This document shows positions 14,314 to 22,000 of a stretch of DNA of 24,366 nucleotides, in pieces. Positions within the stretch are counted from its first letter, which is position 1. Every line of letters starts with the position of its first letter. The DNA comes from CAYLUN01 sp964386865. GTDB taxonomy: Bacteria > Verrucomicrobiota > Kiritimatiellia > RFP12 > UBA1067. Under the pieces are notes generated by a model. That model was not told the origin of the DNA. It made no database searches and saw only the letters and a program-made list of their open reading frames with translations. The stretch spans positions 1 to 24,366 of the forward strand of contig CAYLUN010000082.1 of the NCBI GenBank assembly GCA_964386865.1. The letters are read 5' to 3'. The position numbers and the translations under genes were made by a program.

Positions 14314-14520
14314 ATGAGAACGAAGTCCTATCTGATGATCTCGGCCGCCATCTTTATGCTGGTGGCGGTTCTGCATGCGGTGAGGCTGGCCTTTCTCTTG
14401 CCCGTGCACATTGGCCCTGTCGAAATACCGCTGTGGTTCTCGGCGGCCGGCACGGGGCTGGCGGGCATTTTGGCGTATTGGGGGTTTGCCGCCGGCCGCC
14501 GCTATCGGCGCTACGAATGA
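14314..14520 (+). CDS. Small two-helix membrane protein
   Basis: The protein has 68 residues. Two hydrophobic helices, at about 6-28 (LMISAAIFMLVAVLHAVRLA) and 40-59 (PLWFSAAGTGLAGILAYWGF), are joined by a short loop containing HIGPVEIPLW, and the C-terminus is strongly basic (RRYRRYE). Together with the N-terminal KxxK, this suggests both termini lie in the cytoplasm. The plan matches a common family of about 70-residue inner-membrane proteins of unknown function. AGGGGG stands at 14304-14308 just before ATG 14314, and a good promoter is at 14230-14258. Its TGA overlaps the ATG of the next small gene. Confidence 0.72.
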   Translation: MRTKSYLMISAAIFMLVAVLHAVRLAFLLPVHIGPVEIPLWFSAAGTGLAGILAYWGFAAGRRYRRYE

Positions 14521-14741
14521 AAGCGGCACGACGCCTCCTGCTCCTGCTGGTGACGCCTCTGGCGGCGCTGGGGTTCGCCGCGGCCCAGTCGACCCGTTCC
14601 CAGCGCGCGCGTTCAGCCGTGTCCGCCGACCCGGCAGCGCTCGGGCGGTACGCGGTCGCGCTCGCGCAGGAGCTCCAGCCGCGGTCGTGCTACGACACGG
14701 GTAAACGGGCTCGCCCGCGCGTAAGGTCATGCGCAACATGA
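14517..14741 (+). CDS. Short exported peptide, translationally coupled to the small membrane protein
   Basis: ATG 14517 overlaps the preceding TGA (ATGA), a standard coupling arrangement. The 74-residue product begins with a convincing signal peptide (MKAARRLLLLLVTPLAALGF, cleavage near AAA/Q), leaving about 50 residues that are rich in arginine and serine and contain two cysteines. No family is recognised. The C-terminal third (GKRARPRVRSCAT) looks like arbitrary GC-rich translation, so the gene may be the truncated 5' remnant of a longer secreted protein. Between its end and the kinase start (14742-14914) lies A/T-richer DNA with no further gene that I can support. Confidence 0.4.
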   Translation: MKAARRLLLLLVTPLAALGFAAAQSTRSQRARSAVSADPAALGRYAVALAQELQPRSCYDTGKRARPRVRSCAT

Positions 14742-14814
14742 AGGGCGCGACGGCGCTGACGGTCTGTTCCATCGCCGCGCAAAGGGTGCCGACAAATACC
14801 GCTTGATTAATCCT

Positions 14815-14844
14815 TTGAAAAGATGGAAAGTATATATGTACAAA
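14815..14844 (+). promoter_or_regulatory. Possible promoter region of the sensor kinase gene
   Basis: TTGAAA (14815-14820) and TACAAA (14839-14844) are 18 nt apart. TATATA lies between them at 14831-14836. The stretch 14805-14850 is the most A/T-rich part of this neighbourhood and lies about 70 nt before the kinase start, so a promoter here is plausible though the exact boxes are not secure. Confidence 0.3.
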
Positions 14845-14914
14845 TAAGTGGCCACATGTTCCCTCGCGCGGTTCCTCTTTGCTCGGCGGGTCAATTAATG
14901 GAGAGGGTCGAATC

Positions 14915-16033
14915 ATGCAAACCTACTTCGCTACACCTGAGAGAACGGCAGAACAGGCGCTGGGCTTGGAAGTCGAATTTGTCAGCAAGAGCCCCGTCAT
15001 GGCTGGGCTCCTCAACTCCGTGGGCGGCCTGCTCACGATTCTCGACGAGCATCTGCAAATCGTCGCGCTCAACCATTCGTTTCTGAACATGCTGGGCGTT
15101 GACGATCCCTGCAGCGCCTTGGGGCTGCGCCTTGGGGAGGCGCTGCAGTGTGTTCACGCCCACGAAGAGCCCGCCGGTTGCGGCACCACGAAGTACTGCT
15201 CCTCCTGCGGTGCGGCGATCGCGATGGTGTCGGGCCTGGAGCACGACGCGCCTGTGGAGAGAATCTGCGCCCTGAAAGCGTGCAGAGGCGGGAAGACGGT
15301 CGATATCGCGTTGCTTGTTCGCGCTCACGCTATATGCATCGAGCGGCGCAAATACCTGCTCGTCTTCTTGCAGGACATTACCAAGCACCAGCAGTGGGCG
15401 GCGCTCGAGCGAACCTTCTTCCACGACGTCAACAACATGCTGAGCCTGCTTGTTAACGCGAGCGAACTGATGCTCTCAGAGACGCGGTCTGATCTCGCGA
15501 AGACGGTGCGTGACGCAGCCCTGCGCCTGTCAAAGGAAGTGTCGATCCAGCGCTGCCTGGCGGAGAGCGAGACCGGCGGTTATCAGCCGCACCTGCAGGA
15601 GGTCGATGTTGGGCAGGTTTTGGGTGACCTGAGGTTGTTCTTCGCCCGCCACCCCGCAGCGCGAGGGAAACAAGTCGAGATCGAGGCGAGCCTTTCCCAG
15701 CTCACCGTCACGACGGATATCTCGCTGCTGCTGCGCGTGCTTTACAACATGGTCATCAACGCGCTGGAGGCCACGCCGAGCGGTGGGGCGGTCAGGGTCT
15801 GGCTCGAGCGCGGCGCGCGGCAGCTGACCTTTTGCGCGTGGAATGCGCAAGAGATACCCGAAGACGTGGCAAAGCGGATCTTCCAGCGCAACTTCAGCAC
15901 CAAGGAGCAGGCCGGAAGAGGGATCGGCACATTCTCCATGAAGTTTTTTGGCGAGAGCATTCTCGGAGGGCGAGTGGACTTCACAACATCCAAAGAGACC
16001 GGCACCGTCTTCCGCTTCTCGATTCCAGCATGA
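14915..16033 (+). CDS. Soluble PAS-type sensor histidine kinase with a cysteine cluster
   Basis: The product has 372 residues, with ATG 14915 after GGAGAGGG (14900-14907). There is no membrane helix, so it senses in the cytoplasm. Residues about 28-155 form a PAS domain whose middle carries four cysteines, C79, C89, C95 and C98 (CVHAHEEPAGCGTTKYCSSC), a possible metal, cluster or redox site. Residues 160-220 contain the phospho-acceptor region, H170 in FFHDVNNML, followed by an HATPase domain (about 230-371): N-box MVINALEATP with N282, F-box region RIFQRNFSTK, and G-box GRGIGTFSMK (334-343). The usual DxGxG is replaced by CAWNAQEIPEDV, as I recall in this kinase subfamily. No response regulator is next to it, so its target lies elsewhere. 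It converges on the GH9 gene with a 37-nt gap and no obvious terminator. Confidence 0.85.
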   Translation: MQTYFATPERTAEQALGLEVEFVSKSPVMAGLLNSVGGLLTILDEHLQIVALNHSFLNMLGVDDPCSALGLRLGEALQCVHAHEEPAGCGTTKYCSSCGAAIAMVSGLEHDAPVERICALKACRGGKTVDIALLVRAHAICIERRKYLLVFLQDITKHQQWAALERTFFHDVNNMLSLLVNASELMLSETRSDLAKTVRDAALRLSKEVSIQRCLAESETGGYQPHLQEVDVGQVLGDLRLFFARHPAARGKQVEIEASLSQLTVTTDISLLLRVLYNMVINALEATPSGGAVRVWLERGARQLTFCAWNAQEIPEDVAKRIFQRNFSTKEQAGRGIGTFSMKFFGESILGGRVDFTTSKETGTVFRFSIPA

Positions 16034-16070
16034 AGGCGGCGCCGCGGACAAGAGACTTCGCCCCGGGCGC

Positions 16071-18656
16071 TTACGGCAGCGGCCAGTAGCCGAAGAGCAG
16101 GTCGTCGCGGCGCGGGCCGCGGGCCTTTAGCTCGGCGTCCGGCATCCAGCCGGCGCTGAGCATCAGCGCGGTCGAGAAGACGGTCGAGGCGACCGTTTCG
16201 TGGATGGTGAACTCGCACTGGCCGGTGTTGATGCTGGGGTGCGCCGACCAGCAGCGGTAGAAGGGAACCTGGCGGTTCTCGGGAGCAAGGAACGACACGG
16301 GCTTGCCGTCTGCGCCCTTGCTGTCCCAGACCAGCTCGCGGCCGCGGTGATGCATGGCAGGGCCGCCGTTGAGCCCGTAAATCGTGATGCCGGGCACGGG
16401 ATCCATGATCCCATCTTCTTCGCTCATGGCATGCTGGACGTCGATCGGGTAGACATAGCCGATGCCGGTGGTCCAGCACATGCCCAGCGGGTTAGCGCCG
16501 AACATGAAGTCGAGGTTGTTGAGGATCGCGTCGCGGTAGCGGGCGTCGCCCGTGAGCCGCCACGCGATGGCCAGGCAGCGGTTGAAGTTGTTGACGTCTG
16601 TGGCGCCCCAGCCGGCGAAGTAGTCCTGGTGGCGCGGCCAGGTCTCGCGGTAGGGCATCGCGGCCAACTGGGCGACGAGCGTGTCGGCCTCTTTCACGTA
16701 AACGCCCCGCCAGTGGGCGACCACCTCCGGCGGGAAGGCCTTGTCCGGGTTGAGCGCCAGGTCGGCGTAGAGCCAGGCCGAGAAGTCGCGGTGCGAGAAG
16801 CGCCAGGCGAAGGGCGGCTGCGCGGCGGCCGCGCTCTCGCCGATGCGGTCAAGGAACGCCGGGTCGCGCGTGAGCCGGTACAGCTGCGCGGCGGCGTGAA
16901 CACGGTAGGGCAGGCTGTGGGACTCCTCCTCGCGCCACGTGTAGGTGTAGGCGTCGCCCAGCCCGCGCTTCTTGCGGGCCTGGATTTCGACCGTTCCCAG
17001 CGAGTTGGCGGGATCGGCGCCGTACGCCCAGGCGCGCGTGGCGCTGGCGGCGTAGAGGGCCGACGACGGCGGGTCGAACGGCTTCGCGAGGCGCGCGTAG
17101 TGCGCGGCCGCCGCCGCGTAGACCAGCGAATCCCAGCGCGTGCGGCGCGAGAAGGCGTAGGGGTGGTTGGTGTCGCAGTAGCGGGTGTGGGTCGAAGCCT
17201 CGATGAAGCCCGAGACGCCGCCCTTCGCGTCTTGGCTGCGGCGCCAGCACTCGAGGCCCCACTTCACCTCGTCCAGCAGGTCGGGTACGCCGTTGCCCGA
17301 CTCGGGGATGTGCAACTGGCCGTCGGCAAATGCGCCGGGGTTGAATTCGTAGACGTTCAGCAGGTCGAAGACAACGCTGAAGTGGTAGTGGTTCCGGTCC
17401 CAGTCCGCCGCGTCGTACCAGCCTCCGACGACGTCGCGGGTCACGCGCGCGCGGTCGAGCGTGGCGCCGATGACGTCGAAGATCTGGTAGCCTTTGGGGG
17501 CGTCGGCGTGCTGCGGGAAGGCGATGTGCCCGCACTCGTAGATCGTGTCGTGCATCGTAGACTTGGGCCGCGTCCAGGCGGTGAAGGGGGGCTCAAGCGC
17601 GGCCGCGGCCCGCTGGTGGTAGAGCGCGCGCGCAGCGACGTAAAAGGGCTCCCCGTAGGCGTCCGGCGCGTGGCGGAAGGCCCACGAGCGGCCGACGCCG
17701 GGAACGGTGATGAAGAACCAGCCCTCGGCTTTCAGCCCGCCGAGGTCCAGCTCATACACATCCTCGCCGTACATCGGCGGGCGGCTGGCGCCTGCGGGCT
17801 GCTCCGGCTTGGGCGCGAAATGCGGGTCGCGCTCGCGCAGCCGCACCGGGCCGGTCAGCACCTTCTCGCCGGTGGCGGCGCTGACGACCGTGAAGGTCTT
17901 GGCGTGCGAGAAGTCGAGCGGCCCGAGCGCGTAGCCGAAGGCGCCCAGATACGCGAACTTGGCGCCGGCGCCGGGCAGGTAGCCGGCCTGGTTGACCTTG
18001 ATAGCCCGCGAGACCAGCCGGAGCTCGTCGTACGTGAACGTCGCCGAGCCGCGCTCGCCGGCCGTGACCGTATAGCGCTGGCCGCTCTGCAGGGGCTCAG
18101 GCAGCTCCAGCAGGCAGACGTGCGCGTAGTCCACCAGATGCGCGCCGTCGACGCGGTCGCCGCCGAGCGAGGTGAAGGTGCGTGTGACGCGGGCGGGCGG
18201 GCAGCCGGTGCGGTAGCGCGCGTCGCCGTCGCTCGCGATTCGGAACGTCTCCGGCCGGTCGAGTTGGCGCTCGCCGCACGCCTCGCGGGCCTGGGCCAGA
18301 TAGCGGGCGTGGGTCTGCTCGGGCACCCGGTAGAGCGTCCAGTTCGGGCGCCCGGCCGCCTCGCTGGCACGGAAACCGCGCACGGACTCGACCAGCTTGC
18401 CTCCGGAGAGCGCGTCCATGCGGGCGACCACCTCGGGCACGTCATACACGTCGAGGAGCAGGTGCCGGTGGTCGAGGAGCAGGAGCTGCTTGACCTGGCC
18501 GCGATACTCGGGGAGCGCGACCGGATAGCGCCCCTCGCGTGCGGCCGGCAGCGGCGAATAGGCAACGTCGGTGCGCCCCGTGAGCGTCATCGCGGATGCG
18601 GAGAGAGCCAGAAGTGAAGACAGCGTCAGGGCCGCCGTGGCGTGTGTGAGTCGCAT
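16071..18656 (-). CDS. Secreted glycoside hydrolase family 9 enzyme with extended N-terminal region
   Basis: ATG at 18656 is chosen because GAGGAGG (18667-18661) precedes it and a signal peptide follows (MRLTHATAALTLSSLLALSA); the frame is open further upstream but lacks sense. The 861-residue enzyme has an uncharacterised region (about 25-212), a CelD_N-like Ig domain opening SRAIKVNQAGYLPGAGAKFA (216-235), then the GH9 (alpha/alpha)6 barrel from about 335. Catalytic signs are GGWYDAADWD (411-420) with D415 and D418 as the base pair, GANPLGMCWTTGIG (720-733), and E820 in TIHETVAST as the probable acid. GH9 enzymes cleave beta-1,4-glucans or related chains, or act as exo-glucosaminidases and glucosidases; the exact substrate is not readable. 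It has its own promoter and is divergent from the giant beta-helix gene. Confidence 0.87.
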   Translation of the reverse strand: MRLTHATAALTLSSLLALSASAMTLTGRTDVAYSPLPAAREGRYPVALPEYRGQVKQLLLLDHRHLLLDVYDVPEVVARMDALSGGKLVESVRGFRASEAAGRPNWTLYRVPEQTHARYLAQAREACGERQLDRPETFRIASDGDARYRTGCPPARVTRTFTSLGGDRVDGAHLVDYAHVCLLELPEPLQSGQRYTVTAGERGSATFTYDELRLVSRAIKVNQAGYLPGAGAKFAYLGAFGYALGPLDFSHAKTFTVVSAATGEKVLTGPVRLRERDPHFAPKPEQPAGASRPPMYGEDVYELDLGGLKAEGWFFITVPGVGRSWAFRHAPDAYGEPFYVAARALYHQRAAAALEPPFTAWTRPKSTMHDTIYECGHIAFPQHADAPKGYQIFDVIGATLDRARVTRDVVGGWYDAADWDRNHYHFSVVFDLLNVYEFNPGAFADGQLHIPESGNGVPDLLDEVKWGLECWRRSQDAKGGVSGFIEASTHTRYCDTNHPYAFSRRTRWDSLVYAAAAAHYARLAKPFDPPSSALYAASATRAWAYGADPANSLGTVEIQARKKRGLGDAYTYTWREEESHSLPYRVHAAAQLYRLTRDPAFLDRIGESAAAAQPPFAWRFSHRDFSAWLYADLALNPDKAFPPEVVAHWRGVYVKEADTLVAQLAAMPYRETWPRHQDYFAGWGATDVNNFNRCLAIAWRLTGDARYRDAILNNLDFMFGANPLGMCWTTGIGYVYPIDVQHAMSEEDGIMDPVPGITIYGLNGGPAMHHRGRELVWDSKGADGKPVSFLAPENRQVPFYRCWSAHPSINTGQCEFTIHETVASTVFSTALMLSAGWMPDAELKARGPRRDDLLFGYWPLP

Positions 18657-18701
18657 GAAGCCTCCTCGCGGGCGGCCGTCAAACCGCACCCATAAGAATG
18701 A

Positions 18702-18730
18702 ATCATACACGCGCCGGGGCTCGACTTCAA
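18702..18730 (-). promoter_or_regulatory. Promoter of the GH9 gene
   Basis: On the minus strand TTGAAG (18730-18725) and TATGAT (18707-18702) are separated by exactly 17 nt, about 45 nt before the start codon. The -10 matches five of six consensus bases and the -35 four of six. Confidence 0.55.
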
Positions 18731-19055
18731 GCCGCAGTGCCAAGGCAGAAAATGGGCGGGTGCGAGCACATGGACGGCCCGGTGTCTGCACGAACATACT
18801 CCCAAGTCTTCATTGAAACAATAACAAAGCGCCCAGTTTTCTCGTAAACAGAGCTGGGTTAGTGGCGATTAAACTGGATTTTATTTACCCGAATCGCGAC
18901 ATAATATTGACTGGGTGGCGTTATTGTGAATAATCAAGATCCATTACGGATCGGTGTGTGAGAGGATTGTGGTGATAATTAGTTGACCTAACTGGAGCAG
19001 GTTGATCCGATCGCTCGACGCGAGCGGACGACGGGCAGAATCAAGGGGGATTCCT
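18731..19055. other. A/T-rich divergent intergenic region upstream of the giant beta-helix gene
   Basis: No gene is visible. From about 18805 to 18990 the DNA is much richer in A and T than either flank. It holds a CCCAG...CTGGG inverted repeat near 18832-18860, a good plus-strand promoter (18907-18934), the inverted repeat GATCC-ATTAC-GGATC (18938-18952) at the predicted transcript start, and a hairpin CGCTCG-ACG-CGAGCG (19012-19026) shortly before the ribosome-binding site AAGGGGGA (19043-19050). Confidence 0.6.
18907..18934 (+). promoter_or_regulatory. Promoter of the giant beta-helix gene
   Basis: TTGACT (18907-18912) and AATAAT (18929-18934) each match the consensus at five of six positions, with a 16-nt spacer. 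Transcription would begin near 18941 and give a leader of about 115 nt containing a small hairpin at 19012-19026. Confidence 0.5.
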
Positions 19056-22000
19056 ATGGCGTCCAGCACGCAGGCGGGGAAACGTATGTCGAGTTTCGGT
19101 TTCGAAATCGGCAAGCGGCTGTTCGGCTTGATCGTGTGCGGGTGGCTCGCGTGCGGCTCCGCGCAGGCCGCGACGCGCTACGTGTGGCCGAGCAGTCCGA
19201 CGCCTGGCTCCGGCTTTACTAATTGGACGACTGCCGCTCAGACGATCCAGGCGGCCGTGGACGCTGCGTCGCCGGGCGACACCGTCCTAGTCACCAACGG
19301 CGTGTACCAGACCGGCGGGGCGGCGTTCGACGGCATGAGCAACCGCGTGGCGCTGACCAAGGCCGTGAACGTGCGGAGCGTTAACGGGCCGGCTGTGACG
19401 GTCATCAAGGGGCAGGGCGCGCTGGGCCCGAGCGCCATGCGTTGCGCGTACCTGACCAACGGCGCGGTGCTGGCCGGCTTCACGCTGTCCAACGGCTTCA
19501 CCCGCACGTCGGGCGCTTGGGCGGCAAGCATGGCCGGCGGCGGCGTCAGGCTGGACGGCGGCGGCATCGTCTCCAACTGCGTGATCGTCGGAAACTCAGC
19601 TTATTATCACGGCGGCGGGGCCTTGTGCGAATACGGCGGGTCGGTGCGGAACTGCGTTATCAGCGGCAACACAGCCAACGGCGGCGATAACGTCAACGGT
19701 GGCGGAGGCGGAGTGTTCTGCTATTATGGCGGCACGGTGCAGGAGTGCACGGTCACGGGCAACAGGAGCCTCGATAGCTCCGGCGGCGGAATCAACTGTT
19801 ACTTGGGGGGCACGGCGCTGAACTGCACGCTCAGCGGCAATGCCGCCGCCAATAACGGCGGCGGGGCCTACTGCTCCTCGACCGGGTCGGTGGCGAACTG
19901 CGAGATCGCTGGCAACTCCGCCACCAATAACGGTGGCGGGGTTTACTGCTCCTCCGGTGGAACGCTGGCCGACTGCGCGATCAAAAGCAATTCCGCCGAC
20001 CGCGGTGGCGGGGTATACTGTTACCTAGGCGGAACCTTGCAGAGTTGCACTCTCAGCGGCAATGCCGCGCATTTTTACGGTGGCGGGATATACTGTAACG
20101 AAGGCGGAACCCTGCAGAGTTGCACGCTCAGCTGCAATACCGCCACGAACGCTGGTGGCGGAGTGACTTGTTATAATGGTGGGGTGTTGGTCAACTGCAT
20201 CGTATACGGTAACACGGCGTACGCGGGCTATTCGAATTGGGGAGATACCGGTTCGGGTATGAGTTACGCTTATTGCTGTACCTGGCCAAGTCGCGCCGGC
20301 ACCGGGAATATCACCAACAATCCTCAGTTCGTCAGTGCCGCGACCGCCGACTTCCGCCTGCAGACCGACTCCCCCTGCATCAACGCGGGGACGAACCAGG
20401 CTTGGATGACCGCCGCCACGGATCTGGACGGCCGGCCGCGCATCCTCGGCGGGGCCGTGGACATGGGGGCCTACGAGTGGTCTCCGACGATCACGGCCAC
20501 GGCAAGCGCTCACGGCAAGATCACCCCGGATGCCGACGTCTGGGTCGCGATGTACAGCAACCAGACGTTCACCGTCACGCCGGACACCTACTACCACGTG
20601 GCAGAAGTGACTGTGGACGGAGTCTCTATTGGGGCGACGAACCGCTATACGTTCCTCAATGTTACGAACAATCACACGATCACTGCGACCTTCGAGGTGA
20701 ACTTCTTCGCAACCGTCTATGTCGCCACAAACGGCAGCCACACGTTCCCGTACACAAGTTGGGGCACGGCGGCGACGAACATCCAGACCGCTCTTGACGA
20801 GGCTGCTTCCGAAGGGACACTGGTGCGCGTAAACAACGGGGTGTACCAGACTGGCGGGACGACAGTTTACGGCATGAGCAACCGGGTCGCGCTGACCAAG
20901 GCCGTGACCGTCCGGAGCGTCAACGGGCCTGCCGTGACAGCCATCCGGGGACAGGGGCCGCTCGGCGACAGCGCCGTACGTTGCGCGTATGTGACCAACG
21001 GCGCGGTGCTGTCCGGTTTCACGCTGACCAACGGCTTCACCCGCACGTCAGACGACTGGGAATCGTGCAGATCTGGCGGCGGTGTCTGGTTGGACGGCGG
21101 CGGTACGGTCTCAAACTGCACGATCAGCGGTTGTGCCGCCGATTTTTACGGCGGCGGGGCTTTCTGCGACCTCGGCGGGACGGTGGCGAATTGTCAGATC
21201 AACGGTAACCTCTCCAACGGCGGCAACAACGTCAACGGCGGCGGCGGCGGGGTGTTCTGCTGGAAGGGTGGGGCCGTGTCAGACTGCACGGTCGCGGGTA
21301 ACAGCAGCGTCGACAGCTCCGGCGGCGGCATCAACTGTTACTTGGGGGGCACGGCACAGAACTGCGTGGTCAGCGGCAACTCCGCCACCAATGGAGGCGG
21401 AGTATACTGCTCCTCTGGCGCGACGGTCGATAACTGCGAGATCAGCGGCAATTCGTCCACTAATTACGGCGGCGGCGCCTACTGCAATCAGGGCGGAACG
21501 CTGCAGAACTGCACGCTGAACGGCAACACGAGCGGTCGAGGCGGCGGTGCCTACTGCTATTACGGCGGGACGGTACAGAGCTGCACGCTCAGCGGCAACA
21601 GCGCCCTGTTTTTCGGAGGCGGCGCCTACTGCCTGTTTGGCGGGGCCCTGACCAACAGTATCGTGTACGGTAACACGAACGCGCCCAATCCTAATTGGTG
21701 CGACTCCGGCTCAGGAATGCGCTATGGCTCTTGTTGTACGTGGCCGAGTCATACGGGAATAGGGAACATCACGAACGACCCCCAGTTCGTCAGTGCCGAA
21801 ACGGCCGACTACCGCCTGCGGGTTGGCTCTCCCTGCATCAACGTCGGAACGAACCAGCTTGGGATGGACACGGCAACGGACTTGGACGGCAAGCCGCGCC
21901 TCATCGGCGGGACCGTGGACATAGGCGCCTACGAGTCGGGATATCCGATCACGACCACGGCCGGGCCGCATGGGGCGATCAGCCCGAGCGGGTCGGTTTG

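Noticed and set aside
14706..14717. CGGGC-TC-GCCCG inverted repeat as a terminator inside the end of the short exported-peptide gene.
   Set aside because: The stem is 5 bp with a 2-nt loop and no T-run, so it is probably chance in GC-rich DNA.
14738..14914. Short frames between the exported peptide gene and the kinase gene, such as one starting at 14738.
   Set aside because: Each is about 20-35 codons, without a ribosome-binding site or recognisable sequence; the A/T-rich part fits a promoter region better.
16200..18617. An 805-codon open frame on the plus strand opposite the GH9 gene.
   Set aside because: The minus strand encodes a GH9 enzyme with catalytic motifs, signal peptide, RBS and promoter. 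The plus frame is valine-, arginine- and glycine-rich with no motif, as expected antisense to GC-rich codons.
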